DNA of 64,000 bases from Ectopseudomonas composti (GCF_900115475.1 NZ_FOWP01000004.1:248001-312000), one strand, 5' to 3'; counted from the first letter of the stretch, positions 1 to 9,676 are shown. The notes: generated by a model not told the origin, from the sequence alone. A program made the numbers and translations.

Positions 1-1
1 G

Positions 2-472
2 CTGTTGACCACTACGGTGAATGGCTCGATTGGCGGTCTGGTCGGCATCACCGCCGGTTGCGCCAGCATGGCGCCGGGTTTCGCTTTGTTCAGCGGGCTT
101 ATCGCCGGTTTCGTCGTGGTGTATGGCATGCGCTTGCTCGATCGCCTGCAGCTCGATGACGTCGTCGGTGCGATTCCGGTCCATGGCTTCGCCGGCATCT
201 GGGGTACCTTGGCGGCCGGGCTGTTCTACCAGGGCGACCTGTTCAACTGGGAGCGTGTTGCCGTGCAGGCGTTGGGTGCTGCGGCCGCTTTTCTCTGGGC
301 CTTCCCGGTCGCCCTGGTGTTCTACTTCCTGTTGGCCAAGACCATGGGGCTGCGGGTTTCGACCCAGCATGAGCAGCGCGGGTTGGATTTTGCCGAGCAT
401 GCCGAGGTTGGTTATCCGGAGTTCAACCTGACGCAGACCTTCGACAGCGAGCAATGGTCGAGGAGGGGCTGA
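2..472 (+). CDS. amt: Ammonium transporter (Amt family), C-terminal part
   Basis: This is the last 156 residues of an Amt/Mep/Rh ammonium channel; the start lies left of the window, so the frame is open at base 2. Amt proteins are trimeric inner-membrane channels that conduct ammonium. The fragment shows hydrophobic helices and the signature NGSIGGLVGITAGCA near its start. About residue 55 it has the DDVVGAIPVHGFAGIWGT segment, whose His corresponds to the second of the twin pore histidines of the family. The soluble tail after the last helix is usual for GlnK-regulated members. A small gene follows after 2 nt. Confidence 0.93.
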   Translation: MLTTTVNGSIGGLVGITAGCASMAPGFALFSGLIAGFVVVYGMRLLDRLQLDDVVGAIPVHGFAGIWGTLAAGLFYQGDLFNWERVAVQALGAAAAFLWAFPVALVFYFLLAKTMGLRVSTQHEQRGLDFAEHAEVGYPEFNLTQTFDSEQWSRRG

Positions 473-474
473 GG

Positions 475-1119
475 ATGAGATTGAGTCTGCGTCGTCGCGC
501 GATCTACACCGGTCTGGCCGGACATTTCTCGGATGAAGAGGTCTGGCCACTGCTGGCGTTGTGGGAGAACAAGTACGCGGAGCAGCCACCGTTCGCTCTC
601 AATGAGTTTCTCGCCGAGGTGGTGCTACGTACCGAGCGCAAGCTCGAACGGGCACGGCTGTATCGCGAGTTGGTGGGGGCCCTGACCGGGCCACCTGCGC
701 AGTTGCTGCCTGACCCGGAGGAACAACTGGCCGCCTGGCGCCAGGGGCGCAATGAGGCCGTGCGGCAAGTCGCGACCCCGGACAGCGCCGCGCAAACGAC
801 TTTCCTGGCCCTGAGCCAGGCCTTGCAGGAGCAGCTCGATAGTGCCCAGCAGGCCGCGCTGAGGCGTTTTGCCGCCGGTAATCTGTCCGGCATGGGGGTG
901 AGTTCCGAGCTGTCGACGCGCTTGCGTATCTGGCTGGAGCAAGGGGGTGGCGACGGCGTCGCCAGTCTCGGGCTGGAGCAACTGCGCAAGCTGCTGAACC
1001 TGCTCTATATCGGGCTCTGTGAGTTCCTCGGACCGGTGCGTGCCGACCGCGTACTGAGCCAGGCGGTCAACCGTGTGGAGGAGCAGGGGGCGGAGTTTTC
1101 ACCGCGCAGATTGCTCTAG
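475..1119 (+). CDS. Hypothetical helical protein downstream of amt
   Basis: A 214-residue protein that I do not recognise. The ATG at 475 is preferred over an earlier in-frame start at 454 because AGGAGG at 461-466 sits 8 nt before it. The gene starts 2 nt after the amt stop, so co-transcription is likely. The sequence is rich in Leu, Arg, Glu and Gln and looks mostly alpha-helical, with no signal peptide, convincing membrane span or cysteine motif. It is therefore probably cytosolic. Function unknown. Confidence 0.75.
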   Translation: MRLSLRRRAIYTGLAGHFSDEEVWPLLALWENKYAEQPPFALNEFLAEVVLRTERKLERARLYRELVGALTGPPAQLLPDPEEQLAAWRQGRNEAVRQVATPDSAAQTTFLALSQALQEQLDSAQQAALRRFAAGNLSGMGVSSELSTRLRIWLEQGGGDGVASLGLEQLRKLLNLLYIGLCEFLGPVRADRVLSQAVNRVEEQGAEFSPRRLL

Positions 1120-1143
1120 CTGCGCAGACATGATGCAGAAACG

Positions 1144-1171
1144 AAAAACCCGGCCATGAAGGCCGGGTTTT
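1144..1171. terminator. Bidirectional intrinsic terminator
   Basis: An 11-bp inverted repeat (AAAACCCGGCC at 1145-1155 and its complement at 1161-1171, loop ATGAA) is flanked by A and T runs. It can therefore end both the rightward amt transcript and the leftward sodB transcript, which converge here. Confidence 0.9.
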
Positions 1172-1190
1172 CGCATTACGGGGCTGAGAT

Positions 1191-1772
1191 TCAGGCCGCG
1201 TAGTTCTGGGCGACGAAGTCCCAGTTCACCAGGTTCCAGAACGCCTCGACGTACTTCGGACGCAGGTTGCGGTAGTCGATGTAGTAGGCGTGTTCCCAGA
1301 CGTCGCAGGTCAGCAACGGAGTGTCGCCGGAGGTCAGCGGGCAGCCAGCGCCGATGGTGCTGGCCAGGGCCAGGGAACCGTCAGCTTTCTTCACCAGCCA
1401 GCCCCAGCCGGAACCGAAGGTGCCGATGGAAACCTTGCTGAACTCTTCCTTGAACTTGTCGAAGGAACCGAAGGCAGCGTTGATGGCGTCAGCCAGGGCG
1501 CCGGTCGGCTGGCCACCGCCGTTCGGCGACAGGCAGTTCCAGTAGAAGGTGTGGTTCCACACCTGAGCGGCGTTGTTGAAGATGCCGCCCGAGGAAGTCT
1601 TGACGATTTCTTCCAGGCTCTTGCCTTCGAACTCGGTGCCCGGCACCAGGTTGTTCAGGTTCACGACGTAGGTGTTGTGGTGCTTGTCGTGGTGGAACTC
1701 GAGGGTCTCGGCGGAAATGTGCGGCTCGAGGGCGTTCTTTTCGTAAGGCAGCGGCGGCAATTCAAAAGCCAT
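1191..1772 (-). CDS. sodB: Superoxide dismutase [Fe]
   Basis: A 193-residue Fe-type superoxide dismutase that converts superoxide to hydrogen peroxide and oxygen in the cytoplasm. The metal ligands are visible: His27 (LEFHHDKHH), His74 ([11 protein letters not shown]) and the [11 protein letters not shown] block carrying Asp157 and His161. The [14 protein letters not shown] stretch and GSGWGWLV are typical of the Fe rather than the Mn enzyme, and the length is normal. AGGAG lies about 8 nt before the ATG. It is a single gene ending at a bidirectional terminator. Fe-SOD genes in pseudomonads respond to iron, but I did not see a clear Fur box here. Confidence 0.97.
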   Translation of the reverse strand: MAFELPPLPYEKNALEPHISAETLEFHHDKHHNTYVVNLNNLVPGTEFEGKSLEEIVKTSSGGIFNNAAQVWNHTFYWNCLSPNGGGQPTGALADAINAAFGSFDKFKEEFSKVSIGTFGSGWGWLVKKADGSLALASTIGAGCPLTSGDTPLLTCDVWEHAYYIDYRNLRPKYVEAFWNLVNWDFVAQNYAA

Positions 1773-2015
1773 GGTCTATCTCCTACTCAGGTCGTGTGCG
1801 GTATGCGCAAGGCCGATCACGGGCGGCCTATGGGCGGCGTCGAGTTTGTACTCTTTGCGCCGCAGACTCGGGATCATAGCACCCGGCCACGGCCATAACC
1901 ACGCAACATCTGTGTGGGAAAGCCGGTGCCAGGGCCTCTGCAGCATTGGCTTCGACAAGCAGAGGCGCCAGCAGTTGCTTCTTTCGGCGCGGTCTTGCCG
2001 AAACACCAACGGACC

Positions 2016-3347
2016 TTAAAGTGCGCCGGCCTTCTTCCAGGCCAGATAGCTGCTGACCAGCTCCGGGCCCAGTTCGCCCGGACGCGCGTCGAGTACTGGC
2101 ACGTCGTGGGCGGCCAGGCGCTCGTGTAGGTCGGCGCGGGCGTTGAGGTAGTCCAGCGTGCCGCAGTAGGCCAGGGCCTGATCGAATTGCTCCACGGGCG
2201 TTTGCCGCAGACGATCGAGTGCTTCCTCGCGCAGGCTGGCGATCAGCACGCGATGCTGGCGTGACAGGCGGCGTACGGCAGCGAGCAGATCCTGATCGTC
2301 CTCGTCGCGCAGGTTGGTCACCAGCACCACCAGCGAGCGACGCCGCTGGCGTGCAAGCAACAGATCGGCTGCGGCGCTGAAGTCGGCCGGTTGTTGGCTG
2401 GTATCGAGGTCATACACGGCGTTGAGCAGCACGTTCAGTTGAGCAGGGCCCTTGACCGGTGCCAGGTAACGCGACTGGTTGCTGGCGAAGGTCGCCAGAC
2501 CGACGGCGTCGCCCTGGCGCAGCGCCACGTAGCTGAGCAGCAGGCAGGCGTTGAGAGCGTGGTCGAAGTGCGACAGCTCGTCGTCCTGGCTGCGTATGCG
2601 CCGGCCGCAGTCGAGCAGGAAGACGATATGCTGGTCGCGTTCGTCCTGGTACTCGCGGGCGATGGGCATGCGCTTGCGGGCGGTGGCCTTCCAGTCGATC
2701 TGGCGCAGGGTGTCGCCATCACGAAATTCACGCAGTTGGTGAAACTCCAGGCCCAGGCCACGGCGTTGGCGTTGGCGCACGCCCAACTGGCTTAGCCAAT
2801 CGTCCACGGCCTTGAGCTGCGCACCGTAGAGACGCGCGAAGTCCGGGTAGACGCGGCTCTCGTCAGGCAGTGGCAGCAAGCGCTTGGCCTGCCACAGGTG
2901 CAGCGGGCTGGGCAATTGCAGCTCGCACTGGGCAAAGTGAAAGTGCCCGCGGATCAGCGGTTTCAGGCGATAGCTGACGCGCGTCTGCTGGCCAGGGTGC
3001 AGGGTGATGCGCTGCGGCAGAAAGTCGAAAGCCATGCCTTCAGGCACATGGTCGAAGACCTCGATTTGTTGCGTCTGGGTGAAGTCGTGATGGGCGATCA
3101 GGTGCACCTCGCTCCAGCGCCCGAGCGGCAGGTTGCCCGGCAATACGCGCTCCAGTCGTGGCGAGCGCTGGCGACGCAGCCACAAGGCATCGACAGCGGC
3201 GACCAGCAGTATGGTCAGCAACAGCCCCCAGGCCAGCGACGTCAGGCTGTCTGCCAGGCGTATGCCGAGCAGGGGCAGGGCGCCGAGCAATACGGCAGCG
3301 GCGAACAGGCCGCCGAGCAGCCCGAGGAGCAGGCGCGAAGGTTTCAT
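2016..3347 (-). CDS. DUF58 domain protein, MoxR-operon member
   Basis: A 443-residue membrane-anchored protein with two N-terminal hydrophobic segments (about residues 5-55) and a DUF58 domain. The diagnostic block is near residue 200: FRDGDTLRQIDWKATARKR, followed by a VWA-like fold starting IVFLLDCGRRI. DUF58 proteins are nearly always paired with MoxR AAA ATPases and are thought to help chaperone or insert metal in envelope complexes. It is the last gene of a six-gene operon and overlaps the moxR stop by 4 nt. The actual client is unknown. Confidence 0.88.
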   Translation of the reverse strand: MKPSRLLLGLLGGLFAAAVLLGALPLLGIRLADSLTSLAWGLLLTILLVAAVDALWLRRQRSPRLERVLPGNLPLGRWSEVHLIAHHDFTQTQQIEVFDHVPEGMAFDFLPQRITLHPGQQTRVSYRLKPLIRGHFHFAQCELQLPSPLHLWQAKRLLPLPDESRVYPDFARLYGAQLKAVDDWLSQLGVRQRQRRGLGLEFHQLREFRDGDTLRQIDWKATARKRMPIAREYQDERDQHIVFLLDCGRRIRSQDDELSHFDHALNACLLLSYVALRQGDAVGLATFASNQSRYLAPVKGPAQLNVLLNAVYDLDTSQQPADFSAAADLLLARQRRRSLVVLVTNLRDEDDQDLLAAVRRLSRQHRVLIASLREEALDRLRQTPVEQFDQALAYCGTLDYLNARADLHERLAAHDVPVLDARPGELGPELVSSYLAWKKAGAL

Positions 3348-4378
3348 AGGCGCGGTGCCGGCACCTGATCGAGCAGCTGTTGCAGGACCTGGTCCACCGA
3401 CAGGCCTTCGATATCCAGCTCCGGCGCCAGGCGCACGCGATGGCGCAACACCGCCAGCGCGCAGCTCTTGATGTCATCCGGCAGAACGAAGTCGCCGCCA
3501 CGCAGCAGCGCGCGCGCACGGGCACCGCGCACCAGGGCGATCGAGGCACGCGGCCCGGCGCCCATGGCCAGGCCCGGCCAGCTGCGGGTGGCGCGGGCCA
3601 GGCGTACGGCGTAGTCGAGCACTTGGTCATCCAGCGGCAGATCGCTGGCGATCTTCTGCAGCGCCAGCACGTCCTTGGCCTGCAGCAGGGTACGCAGCGG
3701 GCTGACTTCGAGCATGTCGGCCTTGGCCGAGCGCGTCACCTGACGCACCATGTTCAGCTCTTCGTCCTGCTGCGGATAATCCATGCGCAGCTTGAGCATG
3801 AAGCGGTCCAGCTCGGCTTCCGGCAGCGGGTAGGTGCCTTCCTGCTCGATCGGGTTCATGGTCGCCAGCACCATGAATGGCAGCTGTACCGGCAGGGCGC
3901 GGCCTTCCAGGGTCACCTGGCGCTCCTGCATCACTTCCAGCAGGGCGGCCTGGGTCTTGGCCGGTGCGCGGTTGATTTCGTCAGCCAGCAGCAGGTTGGT
4001 GAACACCGGGCCCTTGCGCAGCTTGAACTGCTCGCTCTGCATGTCGTACACGGCATGGCCGGTGACATCGCTGGGCATCAGGTCCGGGGTGAACTGGATG
4101 CGTGCGAACTCGCCGCCGAAACAGCGCGCCAGTGCGCGCACCAGCAGGGTCTTGCCGAGCCCTGGCACGCCTTCGACCAGCACATGGCCACCGGCGATCA
4201 ACGCGGTCAGCACATCGTCGATCACCGCGCTCTGGCCGATCACGGCCTTGCGTAATTCGGCACGCAGGGCCTGGGCCAACTGGCTGGCACGCTGGCGCTG
4301 CTGCACCTGCGGATTGCTCGGCGCGGCAGCTGGAGTGTCCTGCACCGGCAGGTTGTCGTTCTCGGGGGTCTCGCTCAT
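3344..4378 (-). CDS. MoxR-family AAA+ ATPase
   Basis: A 344-residue AAA+ ATPase of the MoxR subfamily. Walker A is GVPGLGKTLLVRAL near residue 70 and Walker B is LLLADEINRAPAKTQ near residue 125, followed by the family-typical LLEVMQERQVTLEG. Sensor and arginine-finger regions follow (MNPIEQEGTYPLPEAELDRFML). These proteins act as chaperone ATPases with VWA or DUF58 partners. The gene overlaps both neighbours by 4 nt (ATGA junctions), which indicates translational coupling with the DUF58 and DUF4350 proteins. Confidence 0.93.
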   Translation of the reverse strand: MSETPENDNLPVQDTPAAAPSNPQVQQRQRASQLAQALRAELRKAVIGQSAVIDDVLTALIAGGHVLVEGVPGLGKTLLVRALARCFGGEFARIQFTPDLMPSDVTGHAVYDMQSEQFKLRKGPVFTNLLLADEINRAPAKTQAALLEVMQERQVTLEGRALPVQLPFMVLATMNPIEQEGTYPLPEAELDRFMLKLRMDYPQQDEELNMVRQVTRSAKADMLEVSPLRTLLQAKDVLALQKIASDLPLDDQVLDYAVRLARATRSWPGLAMGAGPRASIALVRGARARALLRGGDFVLPDDIKSCALAVLRHRVRLAPELDIEGLSVDQVLQQLLDQVPAPRL

Positions 4379-5556
4379 AGGGCATTCCTGAGGGTTTGCA
4401 GGTGGGCGACCTGGCGGGTGAAGTCACTGGCGGATAGGCGCTGCGGCGGCAATGGGCGCATGGCCTGGCTGATGTCCTTGGTGGGCAGGCGGGTCAGGCG
4501 AGCGAGAACCTGCCATTGCTCGGCGACGGCGAGTTTCTCGAAGCCGGGATGACGGCGCCGGGCGCGGCGATTGATGTCCTGCTGCAGGCCTTTGAGCAGG
4601 CTGTGCTGACCACTGCGACGGAGCAGGAAGTCGGCACTGGCGCGCAGGTGTTCTTCGAGCTGACGACGGGCACGACTGGCCGGCGCCAGCAGCGGGCCGT
4701 GGCGCACGCCGACGTGCCACAGGGTGGCGATGATCAACAGCGCCAGCACCAGCAATGCCAGCGGGAAGTGGCGCAGCAGCAGGCGGGCCAAACCGTCACT
4801 GTCGGCGTAGTAGAGCAGGGTCACCGCGCTGTCCTGGCTCAGGTACCAGAGCAGCCAGGCGTGGTCGTATTCGTTGATGCTGCGGTTCTGCCAGATCCAT
4901 GGGTCGCTGAGTACGGTGATCAGGCCGTCGCCGTGGTACAGCTGCAGCAGGTGCGTGGCAGAGTCGCTGTTGGCCCAGGCGTGCGCCCGGTTCTGCGCAT
5001 CGTATAGGTGGAAGTCGGTGTCGAAGGCGATGTAGGCCGGGGCCTGTTCGTTTTCCAGATAGAGTTTGGTGAGTTGCGGGTAGGCTTCGCTCGCTTCGCT
5101 TTCTGGCTCGGGCTCACTGGCTTCTTCGTCGTCGAGATCGTCACTCATGTATTGCTGGATGCCGAGCAGATCGAGCAGCAGGTCGCCGCTCTTACCTTCC
5201 TCTTCATCCCACAGGCGTTCGGCGATGAACAGCAGATGACCGCCATTGGCCGTCCATTGCAACACGCGTTCGACCTGGCGCGGCGTCATGTTGCCGCGGT
5301 CAGCCAGCAGCATCAGGGTCTGCCCCTCGCTGGGCAGGCCGTCCAGCACCTCCAGGCCTTCGGCGCGGCGGGCGGCGATGCCCTGTTTGCGCAGGAAGTG
5401 CTCGGCAGCCAGGTACGGGCTGCTGGCAACCTCGGGGGAAGGGCCGTGCTCGACCACGTCGTCATAAGGTTCGAGCTTGCCCAGCACATAACTGGCGAAC
5501 AGCCCCAGGCCCAGCAGCAGAGCCATGCTGAGGAGGAAGCCGGCGCGCCGACTCAT
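4375..5556 (-). CDS. DUF4350 domain protein
   Basis: A 393-residue protein with an N-terminal membrane anchor (about residues 6-24) and a second hydrophobic helix near 260-285 (HFPLALLVLALLIIATLWHVGV). Between them is a soluble domain with the DUF4350 pattern (AAEHFLRKQGIAARR, LLFIAERLWDE) that resembles a GATase-like fold. A strongly acidic stretch occurs near residues 135-160. It sits between moxR and the DUF4129 gene with 4-nt overlaps on both sides. Biochemical role unknown. Confidence 0.82.
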   Translation of the reverse strand: MSRRAGFLLSMALLLGLGLFASYVLGKLEPYDDVVEHGPSPEVASSPYLAAEHFLRKQGIAARRAEGLEVLDGLPSEGQTLMLLADRGNMTPRQVERVLQWTANGGHLLFIAERLWDEEEGKSGDLLLDLLGIQQYMSDDLDDEEASEPEPESEASEAYPQLTKLYLENEQAPAYIAFDTDFHLYDAQNRAHAWANSDSATHLLQLYHGDGLITVLSDPWIWQNRSINEYDHAWLLWYLSQDSAVTLLYYADSDGLARLLLRHFPLALLVLALLIIATLWHVGVRHGPLLAPASRARRQLEEHLRASADFLLRRSGQHSLLKGLQQDINRRARRRHPGFEKLAVAEQWQVLARLTRLPTKDISQAMRPLPPQRLSASDFTRQVAHLQTLRNAL

Positions 5557-7139
5557 GCCGCACGCTCCTGGCCGAACAGGCTACGCCAGCCCTGGCACAG
5601 GCCCTGACGCGACGACTCGGCAGGCAGGCGATGACCATAGGCCAGCGCCTGCCAATGCAGGGTGAGCTGACGACTGTAGTTTTCCAGATTCTGCTGCCCG
5701 AGGTCGGTGACCAGATGCAGCACTTCGCCTTCGGTGTGCGACTGCTTCAGCGGCAGGCGATGCTCGTGCAGCAGGCGGCTGAGCAGTGCGCGGTAGAGCA
5801 AGCCCAGTGCAGCGCGAGGTTGCTCGGCCCAGAGTCGCTCGGCTTCGCTGGCGACATCATCGGGTAGCGTCTCTGGCGCCAGTTCCAGGCCGAACAGTTG
5901 TTGTGGTGCGGCCGGCCTGCGCCGCGTCGGCAGGCCGATACGTTCGCCAAAGGCCTGCAGCCACTCGCGGTAGCGCCACAGGACGAAGACCAGCAGCGCG
6001 GCCAGGGTCGCCCATAACAGCACTTCGAATATCTGTGCGACAACGTCCAGGCTCTTCCACCATTCGCCCAGCTTGAGCAGGTTCTTGAGCATGTCGAGGA
6101 ACGCTTCGACGTCTTCCGGCTTGGGTTCCTCTGCGGGTTTCTCTTCGCCCAGGCGCCAGCGTGTCACGGTTTCGCGGTGCTGGAAGGGCGGTTCGTCAAG
6201 CAGTGCTTCGATGCTTTCACGCGCGGCCTGGCTGCTCAGTTGCTGCTTGAGCAGGCGCGGTGCATCAGGGCCTTGCGGGTCAGCCTGCTCGGCTTCTTCG
6301 CTGGCAACTGGTGGCGTGTCGGCCCATGCAGCATTCGGCACCTGCGTCAGCAGCAGGGCGCAACCGAGCAACAGCGCATAGGCGCTGCCGGTCAGGCGCT
6401 GGCGCAGGCGGCGGAAGGTCAGTTCGATATCCCAGGCTTCCAGGGCCGTGCGGCGGTTGAGGTAGAGAGTGAAGCCGCAGGCGACGTAGACCGGCTCCCA
6501 GAGGATCAGCAGCAGCACGTAGAGCAGATTGGACAAGTGCTCCAGCCACATCCACTGGCCACTGCCTGCGGCAAGCAGGCTTTCCCAGGTCCAGTTCAGT
6601 TCTACCTGTTGTGGCAGCATCAGATAGAACAGGGCGGCAAGGCCCATCCACAGGGCGATTTCCAGATGCATGCCGACCAGGGTCAGCCAGGTGGCCGCCG
6701 CGCTGTCACGCTGGCCGAGCACCACCAGGCGTTGGCTGCGTGCCTGGCCGGCCAGGCCCTCCAGTTGCAGCACGGGCAGATCGAAGCTGCGCGTCGGGCT
6801 CAGCCGACGCCAGGTCAGGCTGGCCAGCAATTGCGGTCGCAACAGTTTTGGCAGGGCGCGCAGGGCCTGTTTCAACGAGGGTGTGTTGCCGAACAGGGCG
6901 TGCGAAAGGATGTACAGCGGCAACCGCTCATAGGCCGGTTTGAGCCACCAGAACAGGAAGATCGCCCAGCCTGGATACTGCCAGAGCAAGGCGCAGAGCA
7001 GGCCGAACAAGGGGATCGTGACCAACGCCCAGCTGGCCATTAACAGGCCGGCGTGACGACGGGCGAGCAGCACACCGAGGTCGATGGCTTCCCAGGCGCT
7101 GCGCGGACGGATGGCGACGCTGGCTTCAGTCAGGCGCAT
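5553..7139 (-). CDS. DUF4129 domain membrane protein
   Basis: A 528-residue inner-membrane protein. The N-terminal half has several membrane spans (around residues 30-70, 165-185, 210-235 and 265-285). A charged linker follows (EEKPAEEPKPEDVEAFLD), then another span near 365-385 and the C-terminal soluble DUF4129 region (LGLLYRALLSRLLHEHRLPLKQ). DUF4129 proteins accompany MoxR/DUF58 genes and are sometimes transglutaminase-linked; no transglutaminase triad is seen here. It overlaps the SpoIIM-like gene by 14 nt. Confidence 0.82.
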   Translation of the reverse strand: MRLTEASVAIRPRSAWEAIDLGVLLARRHAGLLMASWALVTIPLFGLLCALLWQYPGWAIFLFWWLKPAYERLPLYILSHALFGNTPSLKQALRALPKLLRPQLLASLTWRRLSPTRSFDLPVLQLEGLAGQARSQRLVVLGQRDSAAATWLTLVGMHLEIALWMGLAALFYLMLPQQVELNWTWESLLAAGSGQWMWLEHLSNLLYVLLLILWEPVYVACGFTLYLNRRTALEAWDIELTFRRLRQRLTGSAYALLLGCALLLTQVPNAAWADTPPVASEEAEQADPQGPDAPRLLKQQLSSQAARESIEALLDEPPFQHRETVTRWRLGEEKPAEEPKPEDVEAFLDMLKNLLKLGEWWKSLDVVAQIFEVLLWATLAALLVFVLWRYREWLQAFGERIGLPTRRRPAAPQQLFGLELAPETLPDDVASEAERLWAEQPRAALGLLYRALLSRLLHEHRLPLKQSHTEGEVLHLVTDLGQQNLENYSRQLTLHWQALAYGHRLPAESSRQGLCQGWRSLFGQERAA

Positions 7140-8106
7140 GCTGCCTCCGGCCGGCCAGCAGCAGATAACTCAGCACCAGTAACCAGAGCCCGGCACCGAC
7201 GGCGTACTTGATATTCGGGCTGGCGAAGGTGGTGGAGGACCAGAACGCTTCGATGAAGGCGGCCAGCAGTAGGAACAGGATCACCCCGCACACCAGCTGA
7301 ATCGCCTTGCCTGCGGCCAGGCGCAGGGCTTCGCCACGAGGCCGGCGGCCAGGGGCCAGCAGCGCCCAGCCGAGCTTCAAACCTGCTGCACCGGCCAGGG
7401 CGATGGCAGTGAGCTCGAAGGCGCCATGACCGATGACGAAGGACCAGAATGGCTCGCCATAGCCGATGCGCGTCAGGTGGCCCGCCACTGCACCGATCAT
7501 CAGGCCGTTGAACAGCAGGAAGAACAGGCTGCCGAGCCCTAGCAGCAAGCCGCTGGCGAAGGTCTGAAAAGCGATGCCGATGTTGTTCATGATGTAGAAG
7601 CCGAACATCACCCAGTCATCGCCGGAGCCGCGTTCGCTGAAGCGCCCGAGTCGACGGGCGTCGGGATCGTACATGCTTTCCATTTCAGTGACCTGGTCGG
7701 GGCTGACCAGGCTGAAGATCAGCTCGGGATAGAGGTAGGTCAGCAGCCCCATCAACGCCAGGCTGCCGAAGAACAGCAGGCTGGCCACGCACACGCTACG
7801 CCATTCACTGCGTACCAGGCGTGGGAAACCGCCGAACAGAAAACGGATCAGTTGCGCGGCAAGGTGGCTGCGATGACGGTAGAACTGCTGGTGGCCACGC
7901 ATCGCCAGTTGTTGCAACTGGTCGATCAGGTGACTGCTGTAACCGCGAGCCTGGGCCAGGGCCAGGTGCTGGCAAAGCTGCCGATATTGGGCGGCGAAAC
8001 CCTGGGAGGCTTGCGCGTCTGCCTTGCCGCGCTCGAGTGCTTCGAGCTGGCTGCCGAAGGCATCCCAGTCCGCCTGATGGCGACTTTCGAACAGGCTCTG
8101 CTTCAC
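7126..8106 (-). CDS. Stage II sporulation protein M-like membrane protein
   Basis: A 326-residue polytopic protein of the SpoIIM family. Residues 1-100 are soluble and helical. About five membrane spans follow, with the family-typical NNIGIAFQTFASGLLLGLGSL and IGHGAFELTAIALAGAAGLKLG blocks. In Gram-negatives this family has no link to sporulation. It occurs in MoxR/RDD operons and its role there is undefined. It overlaps the upstream RDD gene by 4 nt. Confidence 0.85.
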   Translation of the reverse strand: MKQSLFESRHQADWDAFGSQLEALERGKADAQASQGFAAQYRQLCQHLALAQARGYSSHLIDQLQQLAMRGHQQFYRHRSHLAAQLIRFLFGGFPRLVRSEWRSVCVASLLFFGSLALMGLLTYLYPELIFSLVSPDQVTEMESMYDPDARRLGRFSERGSGDDWVMFGFYIMNNIGIAFQTFASGLLLGLGSLFFLLFNGLMIGAVAGHLTRIGYGEPFWSFVIGHGAFELTAIALAGAAGLKLGWALLAPGRRPRGEALRLAAGKAIQLVCGVILFLLLAAFIEAFWSSTTFASPNIKYAVGAGLWLLVLSYLLLAGRRQHAPD

Positions 8107-8828
8107 GGGGCGCTCCCCAGCAGGCCATGGGCGATGCCATTGATGCGCGGCTCCGCCTGCTCGGCCGGCACTTGCAATGGCTCGGCCAGTAGCGTTGCCA
8201 GTTCGGCTCTACGCGCTGCGGACAACTGGCTGCCACGCTCGGCAAAACTGAGGATGGCGCGTTGTTCGCTGAGGCTGAGCGGGAAGGGCGTTGGCAGGGG
8301 GTCGGCATCGGCGAGCTGCGGTTTGCTCAGCGGCGCATCGCGATAGACCACCAGCGTGCCGGCGGCGATATCGCCGAGGCGCTTGAAGGCGGGGTGGTTC
8401 AGGCAACTGATGATGCCCAGGGTGTAGCCGAACGGCAGGATGTCGACGAAGCGCAGCAGGTTGCGGGTCAGTGATGCGGCCCAGCCGATCGGCGTACCGT
8501 CATCGTGCACCACGCGCAGGCCGAGCATCTGCTTGCCGGGGGAGCGGCCCTGGTTGAGCACCTCGAACAGCACCATGTACCACCAGGTCACGAGAAACAG
8601 CAGGATGGTGCCCAGGCCCATGCCGAACTGACCGAGCAGCCCGAGAACGATGAACACTACCGCGAGGATCAGGCCACGGATGGCCAGGTCGATGGCGAAC
8701 GCCAGAGCACGCGGGACCAGCCCGGCCGGTCGCAGATGCAGATCGATACCTTCCGGCGTTTCGATCTGATAGCGAGTATCCAGGGGCGACTGGTGGGACG
8801 AAAGGCTGGCGCTTGAGCGTGAGGGCAT
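8103..8828 (-). CDS. RDD family membrane protein
   Basis: A 241-residue protein with an RDD domain. The defining R and D residues are visible in LVPRALAFAIDLAIRG near residue 35, and the GRSPGKQMLGLRVV and RNLLRFVDILPFGY blocks follow. It has about four membrane spans and a soluble C-terminal tail of some 90 residues. It is the first gene of the six-gene leftward operon. The annotated ATG lacks a strong Shine-Dalgarno, so the N-terminus is less certain than the rest. Confidence 0.85.
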   Translation of the reverse strand: MPSRSSASLSSHQSPLDTRYQIETPEGIDLHLRPAGLVPRALAFAIDLAIRGLILAVVFIVLGLLGQFGMGLGTILLFLVTWWYMVLFEVLNQGRSPGKQMLGLRVVHDDGTPIGWAASLTRNLLRFVDILPFGYTLGIISCLNHPAFKRLGDIAAGTLVVYRDAPLSKPQLADADPLPTPFPLSLSEQRAILSFAERGSQLSAARRAELATLLAEPLQVPAEQAEPRINGIAHGLLGSAP

Positions 8829-8917
8829 CGGCGGACTGCATCAAAGAAAGCCCGATGCTAGCGAGCAGCGGGCCACGAACGCAACCGGGCCAGCGAACTG
8901 GCCCGAGTCTCGTCGGC

Positions 8918-9676
8918 TTATTGGGCGGCAGGCAGTACGCCGAAAATGGTGCGATACAGCACGCCCATGGCCACGACCATCAGCGGAATGCTCCACACCA
9001 GACCAATACCCAGCGGAATGGCACTGATCATGACGATCAGGCCGAGCAGCAGGAACAGGCCGAAGACCTTGAACCAGTGTTGGGTAATGGCCTTGCGCGA
9101 GGCTTCCAGAGCCTGCCAGGGCGACAGGCCGCGTTCGACCACCAGCGGAATGGCCAGTAGGTAGGCAACGGCCAGATAGATACCGGGGATCAGCAGCAGG
9201 ATCATGCCGAGGTAGATCAGCAGCATCATCACCACGGCGGTGATGATCAGCGGTACGGTGCGACCGAAGTGGCTGAAAATTTCGTTGAAGTTCAGCGGCT
9301 GGTCGGCGGCGCGGCGAATACCGACCATGTTGATGCCGGCCATGAAGGGGTAGGCCAGGGCCGATGCCAGCAGCGAGATCACGATCTCGCCGGCGAACAT
9401 GATGAACAGGTTGTCGCTCAGTGCGCTGAAGATACCGACGATGCCGCCGAGGATGAAGGTGGCGGCCAGCAGCACCACGTAGAACACCAGGAAGCCACCA
9501 ATGATGATGCCTTTGGTGCCCTTGACCTTGCTCCAGGATTCGCTCAGCAGGTCGCCGATACTGAAGTCATAGCCGCGTGCCAGAGCTTCTTCGATGCTCG
9601 GCACCTGGTTGTTGGAGGTCGGTTGCAGGTCGCTGACGGGAGCGGTATAGGGATTGGGGGTGATCGCGTCACTCAT
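8918..9676 (-). CDS. Polytopic membrane protein of unknown function
   Basis: A 252-residue protein with a hydrophilic N-terminal 45 residues (Pro/Thr-rich, MSDAITPNPYTAPVSDLQP) and about six membrane helices. The middle segment IYLAVAYLLAIPLVVERGLSPWQALEASRKAITQHWFKVFGL is typical of DUF975/glycerophosphodiesterase-type membrane domains found in many bacterial hypothetical proteins. AAGGA lies 7 nt before the ATG. It is separated from the RDD gene by about 90 nt, so it may head the same transcript or have its own promoter. Function unknown. Confidence 0.8.
   Translation of the reverse strand: MSDAITPNPYTAPVSDLQPTSNNQVPSIEEALARGYDFSIGDLLSESWSKVKGTKGIIIGGFLVFYVVLLAATFILGGIVGIFSALSDNLFIMFAGEIVISLLASALAYPFMAGINMVGIRRAADQPLNFNEIFSHFGRTVPLIITAVVMMLLIYLGMILLLIPGIYLAVAYLLAIPLVVERGLSPWQALEASRKAITQHWFKVFGLFLLLGLIVMISAIPLGIGLVWSIPLMVVAMGVLYRTIFGVLPAAQ

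Noticed and set aside
1776..2009. 77-codon frame upstream of sodB
   Set aside because: No ribosome site or similarity; Trp/Arg-rich product is not protein-like.
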